Positions 1 to 9,680 of a DNA stretch of 64,000 nt are shown one piece after another. The position numbers and the translations under genes are program-made. The notes beneath the pieces are model-generated. The model saw nothing but the letters and a program-made list of their open reading frames with translations, searched no databases and was not told the origin of the DNA. The stretch's first letter is position 1. Each line of letters starts with the position of its first letter. This DNA comes from Bacteroidota bacterium. Lineage in GTDB: Bacteria; Bacteroidota; Bacteroidia; Sphingobacteriales; Sphingobacteriaceae. The DNA is taken from positions 124,001-188,000 of the forward strand of contig JAEXHI010000022.1 in assembly GCA_023450085.1 (NCBI GenBank), read 5' to 3'.

Positions 1-1
1 G

Positions 2-157
2 ATGATTATCACTAGGAATGCTACTACAGGAGCTTTGACTTATCAAAAGTCTGTAGTTGGCAAAATCAGCTTTGCTAATCCTAGAATGTATTTCTATCCA
101 ATACCATACTCTGAAATCATAAAAAACACAAACCTGGTACAAAACACGGGTTGGTAA
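2..157 (+). CDS. SusD/RagB-family lipoprotein, C-terminal end only (partial)
   Basis: The reading frame is open from the left edge and encodes the last 51 residues before a TAA. It ends in the pattern FYPIPYSEI-(x)n-LVQNTGW, which is the usual C-terminus of SusD/RagB glycan-binding lipoproteins (compare FFPIAQSEI-(x)n-LIQNPGY of the complete SusD at 3237). SusD proteins bind glycan at the cell surface and cap a SusC porin. The rest of the gene, and presumably its SusC partner, lie outside the window. It stops 15 bp before the next SusC start, so two SusC/SusD pairs probably stand in tandem in one locus. Confidence 0.85.
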   Translation: MIITRNATTGALTYQKSVVGKISFANPRMYFYPIPYSEIIKNTNLVQNTGW

Positions 158-172
158 TTAATCCATTTGAAA

Positions 173-3100
173 ATGAAAAGATATTTATTAACGATATATT
201 TATTGTTGCTCTGCGGGATTACTTGGGCACAGCAGCAAACGGTTACAGGAACGGTTAGCGATAAAAATGAGACGCTTATTGGCGTGTCGGTTATTGAAAA
301 GGACCAACCTACTAACGGTACACAAACCGATCAAAATGGTAAATTTAAGCTTACCCTAAAAGGCAGTAGTAAAACCATCATCTTTAAGTACATCGGTTAC
401 CTGTCTAAAGAAGTAGTAGTGGGCAACCAAGCCAATGTAAACGTTACTTTAGAAGTAGATGCTAAAGGTTTGGAAGAGGTAATTGTAGTGGCCTACGGTA
501 CCCAGAAAAAAATCACCAATACAGGTTCTACCAGTGCCATTTCGGGTGATGACATTAGACAAACTCCAGCAGCCAGTTTACAAAATACCTTGATTGGACG
601 TGTACCTGGTATTACCACGCAGCAACGCTCTGGCCAGCCAGGTAGTGATGGTGCCGTATTGTTGATCCGTGGTTTAAGTACTACCAATGGTAACGGAGCG
701 CCCCTAATTATTGTGGATGATTTGGAGTATTTTGGAAACATTGCGGAAATAGACCCAGACCAAATTGAAACCTTCACTACTTTAAAAGATGCGGCTACCA
801 CCGCCGTTTATGGGATTAAAGGGGCTAATGGAGTAGTGGTAATTACTACTAAACGAGGTAAAAGTGGGAAGGCACAAATTACTTTCCGTACCGAAAACAG
901 TATCCAAACACCAACTTACATGCCCGAGTATTTGGATTCGTATCGAGCGGCTTTGTTGGTCAATCAAGCATTGGTTAACGATGAGCAAGCACCTCGCTTT
1001 TCGCAAACCGATTTAGATCACTTTAAAAATGGTACTGATCCTTATGGCCATCCCAATGTAAATTGGACCGAGGAGCTATTGAGAAAGTATAGCATTCAGT
1101 CCCGTAACAACATCAACATACAAGGTGGGGTTGACAAGGCGAAATACTATGTTTCAGCAGGGTATTTGTTCCAAAATGGTTTGATCAAGGATTTTTCTAA
1201 ACTGTCTGGAATGGATAACAATTACTACTATAAACGTTATAATTTCAGGTCCAATTTAGATTTGCAGCCTACCAAAACCCTAAGCCTAAGTTTAGATTTA
1301 TCGGGTACGTTTGCCGAAAGAAATAGTCCAACCAATGGAGGTAGAAACAACCGTAACAATATTTTCTTTGAGCTAAGTGATGCCAACCAATTGCCACCTT
1401 ATGCTTATTCTATTTACAATCCTGATGGTTCATTTGGCGTTAATAGTAATATCTTAAATAACAACGTAGTGGGCCGTTTAACTTACTATGGTTACAACCG
1501 TCAGTTTACCAATGACATTACCGCCAACTTTAGGGCCAGTCAGAATTTAAACTTCATCACCAAAGGATTATCTGCCAAAGGAGTAGTAGGTTTTAACGGA
1601 CAATATGGTTTCAATAGAAACATGAATAGGGGTACAGGCAATGATTTTCCATCGTACTATTATAATCCAAATAATAATACCTACACCATTTCTAACCCAA
1701 ATTTTTATCGCATTGCTCTGCCAAACCTTAGTTATTCGGCAACAGATAGCTATAAGCGTTTAAATTGGCAAGCATCTATCAATTACGATCGTACTTTCAC
1801 TAGTCACCACGTATACGCCTTGGCCTTATACAACATACAAAACAACGTGATGAACGTAAAAGAACCTAACGGCTTTAGAGGTTATACTTTTAGGGCAGGT
1901 TACGATTACAGGCAAAAGTATCTGATTGAGTTAAACGCAGGTTACAATGGTTCAAGCGCCTTCGTATCTGATAAAAGATATGCATGGTTTCCAGCCATCT
2001 CTTTGGGTTGGAACGTAGCCGAAGAATCCTTCTTTAAAGACAATATCAAGTTTATTGACCTATTTAAAATCAGGGGATCCTTTGGTAGGACGGGTAGCGA
2101 CGACATCGGAGACTTTGCTTATACCTATTTGCCTACCTACGTGAACGGAGGTTCTTATTCTATTGGCGAAAACCACACGGGGATTACTGGAATTAGAGAA
2201 GGTTTATTGGCACAAAATCCAACTTGGGAAACAGAAGAGCAGGCCAATATCGGGGTAGACATTAACATGTTTAAAGGTAAGCTGAAAATTGTAGCCGATT
2301 TGTTTGACCGTTACCGCTACAATATTTTAACTCGTAGATCTTTATCAAGTATTGCTGGTATTACAGATTCTCAGTTGCCACCGTCAAATATCAATCGTGT
2401 GAGCAATAGAGGTTTCGAAACGCAAATCACCTATTTGGGTAACATTAACAAGTTAAGCTTTAACATTAGTGGTAACATCTCCGTATCCAAAAACAAAATC
2501 CTGTTTATGGATGAGGCAACACCACCGTATGACTATCAACGTCTTACAGGAAAGCCGTTGGGAAGTATTTTAGGTTATAACTTCTTAGGATTTTATACCC
2601 AAGAAGAAATAGATAATCCAGCAGTACCAAAACCAACTACTGGTATCACCAGAGCAGGAGATTTGAAATATTCTGATTTAAATGGCGATGGGGTAGTAAA
2701 TGTAGACGATAGAATGGTGTTGGCCCTGCCTAACTTGCCTAATACCATTATGGGCTTAACCGTTGGTTTAAATTACGGAAACTTTGCTTTTACCATTACC
2801 GCTCAAAGCGCATTGAACTTTGCCAGAAGATCAGCGGCGGAGGCCATTAGACCGGGGTTGAACAATTTTAGAGAGATACACGAACAAGCTTGGACACCAC
2901 AAAACAGCGTTAATCCTAGTTTCCCTCGCTTAAGTTTGGCGGGTTCTAACTTGAACGACCCAGCAGCGCATCCTTCAAATTACTGGTTTAGAAACAGTGA
3001 TTATTTAAGGATCAAAACTGCTGAGTTCTCCTATTCATTACCTAAAACCTTTGTGAATAAGATAGGCCTGCAAGTGGCTAGGATATATGTAAATGGTTAC

Positions 3101-3232
3101 AACTTGGTAACCTGGGGCTTAAAAGAAAAGAACATCTACAATACTGATCCAGAAAATACTTCTGGTAATGATGGCGCTGGTTTTTACCCTCAAACCAAAG
3201 TTTACAATTTAGGATTACAAATTTCATTTTAA
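173..3232 (+). CDS. SusC/RagA-family TonB-linked outer membrane protein
   Basis: Outer-membrane transporter that, with SusD, imports oligosaccharides using TonB energy. Residues 1-20 are a signal peptide (ending ITWAQ). A carboxypeptidase-regulatory-like domain follows (about 23-95, with GTVSD and GYLSKEVVV), then the SusC signature region LEEVIVVAYGTQKK (a TonB-box-like segment), the plug domain (about 115-225, with DAATTAVYGIKGANGVVVITTKRG) and a long 22-strand-type barrel ending in aromatic F. The length of 1019 aa is normal. I chose ATG 173 over the in-frame TTG 167 because the signal peptide starts MKRYLLT. The substrate is not readable from sequence; the neighbouring GH18 and DUF5009 genes suggest an N-acetylhexosamine-containing glycan (inference). 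SusD starts 4 bp after the stop. Confidence 0.95.
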   Translation: MKRYLLTIYLLLLCGITWAQQQTVTGTVSDKNETLIGVSVIEKDQPTNGTQTDQNGKFKLTLKGSSKTIIFKYIGYLSKEVVVGNQANVNVTLEVDAKGLEEVIVVAYGTQKKITNTGSTSAISGDDIRQTPAASLQNTLIGRVPGITTQQRSGQPGSDGAVLLIRGLSTTNGNGAPLIIVDDLEYFGNIAEIDPDQIETFTTLKDAATTAVYGIKGANGVVVITTKRGKSGKAQITFRTENSIQTPTYMPEYLDSYRAALLVNQALVNDEQAPRFSQTDLDHFKNGTDPYGHPNVNWTEELLRKYSIQSRNNINIQGGVDKAKYYVSAGYLFQNGLIKDFSKLSGMDNNYYYKRYNFRSNLDLQPTKTLSLSLDLSGTFAERNSPTNGGRNNRNNIFFELSDANQLPPYAYSIYNPDGSFGVNSNILNNNVVGRLTYYGYNRQFTNDITANFRASQNLNFITKGLSAKGVVGFNGQYGFNRNMNRGTGNDFPSYYYNPNNNTYTISNPNFYRIALPNLSYSATDSYKRLNWQASINYDRTFTSHHVYALALYNIQNNVMNVKEPNGFRGYTFRAGYDYRQKYLIELNAGYNGSSAFVSDKRYAWFPAISLGWNVAEESFFKDNIKFIDLFKIRGSFGRTGSDDIGDFAYTYLPTYVNGGSYSIGENHTGITGIREGLLAQNPTWETEEQANIGVDINMFKGKLKIVADLFDRYRYNILTRRSLSSIAGITDSQLPPSNINRVSNRGFETQITYLGNINKLSFNISGNISVSKNKILFMDEATPPYDYQRLTGKPLGSILGYNFLGFYTQEEIDNPAVPKPTTGITRAGDLKYSDLNGDGVVNVDDRMVLALPNLPNTIMGLTVGLNYGNFAFTITAQSALNFARRSAAEAIRPGLNNFREIHEQAWTPQNSVNPSFPRLSLAGSNLNDPAAHPSNYWFRNSDYLRIKTAEFSYSLPKTFVNKIGLQVARIYVNGYNLVTWGLKEKNIYNTDPENTSGNDGAGFYPQTKVYNLGLQISF

Positions 3233-3236
3233 GGAC

Positions 3237-5042
3237 ATGAAAAGAAAGATATACAGCAGCTTATTTATAATCGTGGCCGTTGCCTTGATTTATTCATGCA
3301 AAAAGACCGATATTTTAGATGGAAAGCTCAATACCGAGCTGAATGAAGAAACCACCTTTGCAGATAGTGCCAGAACCAGTAATTACTTATTTGGCGTATA
3401 CTCTGACATATTCTTTGAGTTTAGCTCAAGATACTATAATTCGGGTAACGGTAGCGGTATTACCGCAGGTACTGCCGAAGCTTGCGACGAAGGTAACCAC
3501 CGTTTATTTGGTGCTACCCAACCTTTTGTGGTGATTTATACAGGAAGTTTGGCACCAGTAGTTTCTAGCGGGGCCAACCAAAATCCTTACACCGTGGCTT
3601 ATGATAAATCATTTGCGAACATCCGTAGGGCAAACATCTTTTTGGCAAACGTTGATCGTTCACCAATATCGGCTGGTTTAAAAAGACAAACCAAAGCCGA
3701 AGCCAGATTTTTAAGGGCGTGGTATTACTCCATTTTAATTAAGCATTTTGGAGGTGTGCCTTTATTGGAAGATAAAATTTTTAAACCAGCCGATTTGATC
3801 GACATCCCTAGAAATTCTTATGAGGAGTGCGTGAACTATATTGTGAGCGAACTGGATGCCATTACGCCAGATTTGCCCGCTAACTACAATGCGCAAAATT
3901 ATGGTCGTATCACTAGCGTGTCCTGTAAAGCATTAAAATCAAGGGTGTTACTTTTTGCTGCAAGTCCATTGTTTAACGGCGGTAACATTGGTAAAACCGA
4001 AGCACAAAAAAAGGTAGTAGGTTATGCCGCTTATGATGCCACCCGTTGGGCAAAAGCTGCCACTGCTGCTAGAGAAGCATTAGATATCGCGGCAGCTAAT
4101 GGATATGCGCTTTACGAAGATAATTCGACTCCAGGTTTAGGTTTTGGAAAAGTATTTACCATGCGTGTAAATACCGAGTTTCTTTTAAATGGAATGGCTG
4201 CAGGTTCTAAAACTTTGGAAGGTGCATTATTGCCTGTTTCCAGAGGGGTAACCACACCTCAGGCCATGCCATCACAAAATTTGGTAGATGCCTTTGGAAC
4301 CATTAACGGTAAACCAACTGAAACCGACTTGAAATCGCCCACTAATCCCACTGGTTTTGATCCAGCTAACCCATACGTAAACCGTGATCCGCGTTTAAAC
4401 TATACCGTAATTTACAACCAAATGCTGTGGTTTAACAATGCTACAGGAAACAAGCAGCCGGTAAATACCTATATCGGCGTGCAAGATGGCTGGTCGGTAG
4501 CTGGTTCTGCGGGTTTAACTTATGCTACAGGATATTTCTGGAGAAAAATGATGGACGATGGAACCGCCAATAACGGTGGACCAACCTTGCAACGTACTTG
4601 GGGCTTAATTCGCTTGGCCGAAATTATGTTGAACTACGCCGAGGCAGCTAATGAAGATAATAACATTACAGCTGCTTACGATCAATTGAAGTTATTGAGA
4701 AAAAGGGCAGGTATTTTAGCGGGTACTGACGGTAACTATGGCCTCAAACCATCGATGAACAGAGATGAAATGCGTTTGGTAATTCAAAATGAGCGCATGG
4801 TAGAACTGGCTTATGAAGGGCATCGTTTCTTTGATGTTCGTCGTTGGAAATTAGCGATGGAAAAGTTTAATTTTACCATGACAGGGATGCAAATTACCCG
4901 TACAGGGAATACCTATACCTATAATAAAGTGCCTATTACGAATAATGCCAACCGTGTTTTTAAAGAAGCCAATTACTTTTTTCCAATTGCACAATCAGAA
5001 ATCAGTAGAGTACCGGCCTTAATACAAAACCCAGGTTACTAA
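3237..5042 (+). CDS. SusD/RagB-family nutrient-binding outer membrane lipoprotein
   Basis: Surface lipoprotein partner of the SusC at 173. A short signal peptide ends in the lipobox LIYSC, so Cys21 is the likely lipidated residue. The body shows SusD hallmarks: the N-terminal TPR-like helices with AEARFLRAWYYSILIKHFGGVPL, the central SxxALKSRVLLFAASPLF helix, and the C-terminal block WGLIRLAEIMLNYAEA, NERMVELAYEGHRFFDVRRWK and FFPIAQSEI. The 601 aa length is at the long end of the family. The gene starts 4 bp after susC, so the two are co-transcribed. A strong stem-loop follows the stop codon. Confidence 0.95.
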   Translation: MKRKIYSSLFIIVAVALIYSCKKTDILDGKLNTELNEETTFADSARTSNYLFGVYSDIFFEFSSRYYNSGNGSGITAGTAEACDEGNHRLFGATQPFVVIYTGSLAPVVSSGANQNPYTVAYDKSFANIRRANIFLANVDRSPISAGLKRQTKAEARFLRAWYYSILIKHFGGVPLLEDKIFKPADLIDIPRNSYEECVNYIVSELDAITPDLPANYNAQNYGRITSVSCKALKSRVLLFAASPLFNGGNIGKTEAQKKVVGYAAYDATRWAKAATAAREALDIAAANGYALYEDNSTPGLGFGKVFTMRVNTEFLLNGMAAGSKTLEGALLPVSRGVTTPQAMPSQNLVDAFGTINGKPTETDLKSPTNPTGFDPANPYVNRDPRLNYTVIYNQMLWFNNATGNKQPVNTYIGVQDGWSVAGSAGLTYATGYFWRKMMDDGTANNGGPTLQRTWGLIRLAEIMLNYAEAANEDNNITAAYDQLKLLRKRAGILAGTDGNYGLKPSMNRDEMRLVIQNERMVELAYEGHRFFDVRRWKLAMEKFNFTMTGMQITRTGNTYTYNKVPITNNANRVFKEANYFFPIAQSEISRVPALIQNPGY

Positions 5043-5049
5043 TCCATAA

Positions 5050-5085
5050 AAGCGTTCCCTAAGCCTAAATACTTGGGGAACGCTT
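5050..5085 (+). terminator. Stem-loop after the susCD pair
   Basis: AAGCGTTCCC (5050-5059) pairs perfectly with GGGAACGCTT (5076-5085), and inner AAG/CTT pairs extend the stem to about 14 bp around an 8-nt loop. The U-tract after it is weak (ATCTTTA). It may end or reduce transcription, leaving susCD messages more abundant than the downstream enzyme genes, or act as a 3' stabiliser. Confidence 0.6.
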
Positions 5086-5119
5086 ATCTTTAATCCATTG
5101 AAAACCTAAATCAGCGCAC

Positions 5120-6292
5120 ATGGCATTATCCTTCAGAATACAATCCATAGACGTGTTAAGAGCAATCACCATGTTCTTCATGATTTTTGTGAATGATGTG
5201 GCAGGGGTAGGAAATATCCCAGCGTGGATTGGACATACCGCCGCAGAAGTGGATGGCATGGGCTTTTCGGATATCATTTTTCCAGCCTTTTTGTTTATTG
5301 TAGGTCTGTCCTTACCTTTTGCCATTCAAACTAGGATAAACAAGGGGGATGGGATGCTCTCCATTGCTGCCCACATTTTGTTACGTTCCTTAGCTTTAAT
5401 TGTGATGGGCTTTTTTCATGTCAACCTCGAGAGTTACAACAGTGAACTGGCAGGCTTGGCAAAACCTATTTATACTTTGTTGCTCACTATCGGTTTTTTT
5501 CTGGTTTGGCTAGACTATCCAAAGGAAATATCGAATATTAAAAAGTATGGTTTTATGACCATTGGTGTCATCCTTATTCTAGTGATGGGTTACTTGTATA
5601 AAGGAGGCAGTGCTGAAAATCCACAAGATTTAGCACCACATTGGTGGGGAATTTTAGGTTTAATTGGCTGGGCTTATTTGTTCTCAGCATTAACCTATTT
5701 GTTCACTAAAGGAAAAATATGGTGGCTGTTGATTGCTTTTATCATTTACGCCCTTATCAATATTACTACTCACATGGGGCTGCTGCACGTTAATTTGTGG
5801 CAAATAGGCGATGCCTCATCTATTACTTTAATGATGGGTGGTGCGGTAATCGCTACCAGCTATCAATACCTTATTGCCCAGCAACAAAGCAAAAAGCTAT
5901 GGCTTTTACTCAGCTTGACTGGTTTATTTAGCATTGTTTTGGGGTTTGTGCTCAGACCATACGCTGGGGGGATTTCAAAGATTTATGCCACTCCAGCTTG
6001 GGTATTCATTTGTATGGGAATTACCATTTTAACGTTTCAGCTTATCATTTATTGGGTAGACGTGAAAGGCAAAAAAGATTGGTTTAAATGGATCAAACCA
6101 GCGGGTACCAGTACCCTTACTTGTTACCTCATTCCTTATATGCTTTATGCTGTCCTTAGTTTGGCCCAAGTTAATTATCCTTCCTTTTTTAATGCAGGCA
6201 TAGGAGGTATCATACGTTCGTTCTTAGTGGCATTTATCGTCATCAGAATTGTTGCATTGATGGAAAAATACCGTATTCGTTTAAAAGTTTAA
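5120..6292 (+). CDS. DUF5009/HGSNAT-like multi-pass membrane acyltransferase
   Basis: The protein of 390 aa has about ten hydrophobic segments and opens with IQSIDVLRAITMFFMIFVNDVAG, the usual first helix of the DUF5009 / heparan-alpha-glucosaminide N-acetyltransferase (HGSNAT, YeiB-like) group. Animal HGSNAT moves an acetyl group across the membrane onto terminal glucosamine. Bacteroidota homologues are often encoded in polysaccharide-utilisation loci, where they are assumed to modify amino sugars. Here the gene lies 78 bp after SusD and 4 bp before a GH18 gene, which fits an amino-sugar role. The exact reaction has not been shown for this subgroup. Confidence 0.8.
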   Translation: MALSFRIQSIDVLRAITMFFMIFVNDVAGVGNIPAWIGHTAAEVDGMGFSDIIFPAFLFIVGLSLPFAIQTRINKGDGMLSIAAHILLRSLALIVMGFFHVNLESYNSELAGLAKPIYTLLLTIGFFLVWLDYPKEISNIKKYGFMTIGVILILVMGYLYKGGSAENPQDLAPHWWGILGLIGWAYLFSALTYLFTKGKIWWLLIAFIIYALINITTHMGLLHVNLWQIGDASSITLMMGGAVIATSYQYLIAQQQSKKLWLLLSLTGLFSIVLGFVLRPYAGGISKIYATPAWVFICMGITILTFQLIIYWVDVKGKKDWFKWIKPAGTSTLTCYLIPYMLYAVLSLAQVNYPSFFNAGIGGIIRSFLVAFIVIRIVALMEKYRIRLKV

Positions 6293-6296
6293 CATC

Positions 6297-7427
6297 ATGA
6301 AAAAAATAAAACAGCTCTTCGTGTTAGTGATTGTGGTGATGGTTTTAGTAGCCACTAAAAGAAGTACCATTACCAAGGTAAAACCCGTAGTAATTGGTTA
6401 CGTAACAGGTTATAGTGGTTTAGTTAACCCTGATCAGATTAATGCACAGAAATTAACGCACATCAATTATGCCTTTGTAAATATCAAAAATAACCAAGCG
6501 TATTTGGATAATGCAAAGCGGGATTCGACCAACTTTGTACGCTTAAATTCTTTGAAGCTCAAGAACCCAAGCCTTCAAATCTTAATTTCTATTGGCGGTT
6601 GGTCGTGGAGTGAAAACTTTTCTAACGCCGTTTTAACCGACTCGCTTCGTAAAGGATTTGCCAAAAGCTCGGTCGATATTATTCGCAAGTATCAATTAGA
6701 TGGAGTGGACATTGATTGGGAATATCCAGGGATGCCAGGTGAAGAGGGAAATGTATATAGACCGGAGGATAAGCAGAACTTTACCTTAATGTTTAAGGAA
6801 CTAAGAAAAGAACTCGATATTTTAGAAAAGGAAACCGGTAAGAAAAAGCTTTTGACCACTGCTACGGGTGGATTTGCTTCTTTTTTGAACAATACCGAAA
6901 TGGGAGAGGCCGCGAAGTATTTGGATTATGTAAACCTTATGACCTACGATTATTATTCCTCTAAACAGGCCAAGCACCATACCAATTTATTCGATTCCAA
7001 AGCTTATCCGTCTGATAACTCTGCTGATAAAGCCATTAAAGCTTATATTGCGGCGGGTGTGCCTGCTTCAAAAATTGTAATGGGCATTGCTTTCTACGGT
7101 CGTAATCTTTTACTAAAAGCAACTGCTAACAAGGGAATCGGTGATACCATTCTTTCTTCGGCCAATAGTTATGGAAAGGGCTACACTTTTTTAAAAGATA
7201 GTTTGTTGAACAAGAAAGGTTTTGTAGCCTATCAAGATGAAGATGCCAAGGCTCCGTATTTGTTTAATCCGCAAACAAAAGCCTTTATTTCTTATGATGA
7301 CGAGTGGTCGGTAGATCATAAATGTCAATATGTATTGAAGCATCAATTAGGCGGTGTAATGTTTTGGGAGTACAGTTCAGATAGAAAAGAATACTTATTG
7401 AACCAGATCACCAAAAGCTTCGAATAA
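6297..7427 (+). CDS. GH18 family glycoside hydrolase (chitinase or endo-N-acetylglucosaminidase type)
   Basis: The GH18 catalytic motif DxxDxDxE is intact as DGVDIDWE at about residues 135-142, so Glu142 is the predicted acid of substrate-assisted catalysis. Other family marks are LTHINYAF, ILISIGGWSWS, VNLMTYDYY, MGIAFYGR and GGVMFWEYSSD. Residues 1-20 form an N-terminal hydrophobic segment without a lipobox Cys, so it is secreted to the periplasm or kept as a signal anchor. At 376 aa it is a single catalytic domain with no carbohydrate-binding module. It starts 4 bp after the DUF5009 gene. Expected substrates are chito-oligosaccharides or N-glycan cores; sequence alone does not separate these. 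Confidence 0.92.
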   Translation: MKKIKQLFVLVIVVMVLVATKRSTITKVKPVVIGYVTGYSGLVNPDQINAQKLTHINYAFVNIKNNQAYLDNAKRDSTNFVRLNSLKLKNPSLQILISIGGWSWSENFSNAVLTDSLRKGFAKSSVDIIRKYQLDGVDIDWEYPGMPGEEGNVYRPEDKQNFTLMFKELRKELDILEKETGKKKLLTTATGGFASFLNNTEMGEAAKYLDYVNLMTYDYYSSKQAKHHTNLFDSKAYPSDNSADKAIKAYIAAGVPASKIVMGIAFYGRNLLLKATANKGIGDTILSSANSYGKGYTFLKDSLLNKKGFVAYQDEDAKAPYLFNPQTKAFISYDDEWSVDHKCQYVLKHQLGGVMFWEYSSDRKEYLLNQITKSFE

Positions 7428-7497
7428 AAAACCGAAAAACCTTAGCTTTAAAACTAAGTACCCAATAGTAAATACGGAAATCCATTATTAAGGTCGC

Positions 7498-9009
7498 ATG
7501 AAATTGAAAATATTAGGGCTTAGCCTCGTAAGTTTAGTATTGTTCGCACAACAAGTATCCGCACAAAGTTGGACATCTAGTTTGGTAAAATTCAACCAGA
7601 GTGGAAAGCTCATTTACGTGCCAGAAGCTAAAGGTGATATCTTGCCAGATTTTAGTAGGGTAGGTTATCATCAAGGTGATCAGGCTATTCCACAGGTAAA
7701 AACAGTGAAAAGCCTTTCGCCAAATGGAACAAACGACCAACAGCAAATACAGGAAGCTATTAACGACCTGGCTAAAATGCCATTGAACAAAGGGGGGATT
7801 AGGGGAGCTATTTTACTGAAAAAAGGGACTTATGAAATACCAGGAACCATTAATATTACTGCGAGTGGTATTGTTTTAAGAGGTGAAGGTACCGATACTA
7901 AACTGGTGGCTACGGGCGCAGGTCAACGCAAGTTGATCAGTATAAATGGTAGTGGTAAACCCAAAGAAACGCCACAAACTAGGGCAAAAATTACGGATGC
8001 TTATGTACCTGTTGGGGCAAAATCTTTTCAGGTGGATAACATTGCAAATTTTAAAGTGGGCGATGACATCATGATTTTACGACCAGGAACCACCAAATGG
8101 ATCCAAGATTTGAAAATGGACCAGATAGAAGCCCGTGAAGGGGTGGTGCAATGGAAAGCGGAGGATTATGATTTGTACTTTGAAAGGAAAATTACGGCCA
8201 TTAAAGGCCAGCAGGTATTTATTGATAACCCAGTAGTGATGGCAATGGAGACGCAATATGGTGGAGGCGAGATTTACAAATACACTTTTGAAGGCAGGAT
8301 AAGCGAAGTGGGTATCGAAAATATGCTATTGGAATCAGCTTATCAAAACGATATCGACGAAAATCATGGTTGGGATGCCGTATGGTTAAACAGGGTAGAA
8401 AATGCTTGGGTAAGTGGCGTAACCAGTAAATACTTCGGTTATTCGTGTGTTAATTTAGGGAATTACAGCAAGCAGGTTACGGTAAAAAATTGTACGTCCT
8501 TAGCTCCTAAATCTAAAATAGAAGGAGGTAGGAGATATTCTTTTAATAACGATGGTCAGTTGAATTTGGTGAGAGATTGCTCGGCCGACGAAGGTAGGCA
8601 CGATTATGTAACAGGTGCAAAAGTAGCTGGGCCCAATGTGTTTTACAACTGTAAGTCAACCAATGCAAAAGCAGATATTGGTCCGCACCATCGTTGGGCG
8701 GTAGGAACCCTTTATGATAACATCATTACTGATGGAGAAATTAACATTCAGGATAGGGGAAATTGGGGCACTGGACATGGTTGGGCAGGAGTAACACAAA
8801 TCCTGTGGAATTGCCAAGCCGCAAAAGCAGCGGTACAAAATCCTTATGTAAGCGGCCATAATTATGCCATTGGGGTAACGACTACCAAAGTAACGGGCAG
8901 GTTAAAAGATCGTCCTGATGGTATTTGGGAAGGTTTGAATAAAAAGGGATTAACACCAGTTTCTTTGTATATCAAACAATTGGAGGATAGACAGAGTACT
9001 AAACCGTAG
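7498..9009 (+). CDS. Secreted right-handed beta-helix protein (pectate-lyase-like fold)
   Basis: A signal peptide (residues 1-22, ending QQVSAQS) is followed by a pectate-lyase-superfamily entry segment (DQQQIQEAINDLAK, GAILLKKGTYEIPGTINITASGIVLRG) and then many short beta-strand coils of the type GIENMLLES, WVSGVTSKYFG, VTVKNCTSL. These features fit a parallel beta-helix such as those of polysaccharide lyases and GH28/GH55-like enzymes. I cannot assign a CAZy family. It lies 70 bp after the GH18 gene on the same strand and is probably the last gene of the glycan locus. Catalytic residues were not identified. Confidence 0.75.
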   Translation: MKLKILGLSLVSLVLFAQQVSAQSWTSSLVKFNQSGKLIYVPEAKGDILPDFSRVGYHQGDQAIPQVKTVKSLSPNGTNDQQQIQEAINDLAKMPLNKGGIRGAILLKKGTYEIPGTINITASGIVLRGEGTDTKLVATGAGQRKLISINGSGKPKETPQTRAKITDAYVPVGAKSFQVDNIANFKVGDDIMILRPGTTKWIQDLKMDQIEAREGVVQWKAEDYDLYFERKITAIKGQQVFIDNPVVMAMETQYGGGEIYKYTFEGRISEVGIENMLLESAYQNDIDENHGWDAVWLNRVENAWVSGVTSKYFGYSCVNLGNYSKQVTVKNCTSLAPKSKIEGGRRYSFNNDGQLNLVRDCSADEGRHDYVTGAKVAGPNVFYNCKSTNAKADIGPHHRWAVGTLYDNIITDGEINIQDRGNWGTGHGWAGVTQILWNCQAAKAAVQNPYVSGHNYAIGVTTTKVTGRLKDRPDGIWEGLNKKGLTPVSLYIKQLEDRQSTKP

Positions 9010-9015
9010 CCACTA

Positions 9016-9110
9016 TTTTGTCATTCCTACTTTGAGCCTGTCCCGATATATCCAGAAGGGATTTCTAAGGGATAAGTCTTTTGGTGGATGCAGTTATACA
9101 ACCAATATAG
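9016..9110 (+). repeat. Dispersed repeat family A, copy 1
   Basis: About 95 bp that begins TTTTGTCATTCCTACTTTGA and contains GCCTGTCCCGATATATC. It matches copies at 13521-13610 and 19471-19566. It begins 7 bp after the beta-helix stop codon. The right part (TTTTGGTGGATGCAG...ACAACCAAT) is a degraded form of the hairpin element seen intact in copy 3. Confidence 0.75.
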
Positions 9111-9125
9111 CAGAGGAGGTTTACT

Positions 9126-9680
9126 TCAAACACTCCCTTGTTCGGCAATATACTCTTTCCCATCAACTACTATCCTGCAAGCAGGCAGTATCTGTTGAAG
9201 TTGTTGGAGCTGCTCACTAATATCTTCTTGACCGCTGGAAGTAAAATAAAGTTCTTCCAAGGTTGTTGCACCAGTGATTCCTAGCAGTCCGTTAAGGGTA
9301 ATACGTGTTCCCTTAATGTTGAGCAGCCTAAGGCCCTTTAACAAACCTAAATGAGCAATAGCGCTATCATTAATTTGAGCGCAGTCTTTAATTCGTAGCT
9401 CCGCCAAATGTTCGAGCGCTATAAGGTTTTCGATGCCAATGGCTGTGATTTCGGTATCATTTAAATCTAGCATTTCTATTCGTTTAATGCGGGTGGCCAT
9501 CAATGCCAGTTCCTCGTCACTAATGCGGGTGCAGCGTAAGTCTACACGTTGGTATGCTAGTGGAACCTGTTCTGGATCATCGATACCGAAACTTTTCCAA
9601 AATTCCCGTTCCCGTCGCTGTAGCTTAAGCAACTGTGTATAACCCAAGGGTTCCTGCTTTCCATGCTTCTTTTTTTTCAT
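9126..9680 (-). CDS. Leucine-rich-repeat protein, cytoplasmic, function unknown
   Basis: The protein of 184 aa opens with a basic stretch (MKKKKHGKQ) and no signal peptide. From about residue 45 it carries four to five LRR-like units: RVDLRCTRISDEELALM, RIEMLDLNDTEITAIGIENL, LAELRIKDCAQINDSAIAHL, LRLLNIKGTRITLNGLLGI and LEELYFTSSGQEDI. The spacing resembles RNI-type or bacterial LRRs that act as protein-binding scaffolds. Start ATG 9680 has no serious competitor. It is a single gene, convergent with the glycan locus and divergent from 9847. No partner can be named. Confidence 0.65.
   Translation of the reverse strand: MKKKKHGKQEPLGYTQLLKLQRREREFWKSFGIDDPEQVPLAYQRVDLRCTRISDEELALMATRIKRIEMLDLNDTEITAIGIENLIALEHLAELRIKDCAQINDSAIAHLGLLKGLRLLNIKGTRITLNGLLGITGATTLEELYFTSSGQEDISEQLQQLQQILPACRIVVDGKEYIAEQGSV

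Noticed and set aside
167..172. TTG start of SusC and similar TTG/GTG extensions (11709, 24431, 33712, 37021, 43126, 46742, 47508, 51615, 52905, 53987, 59125)
   Set aside because: In each case a nearby ATG gives a proper signal peptide, family length or promoter spacing, so the ATG was used.
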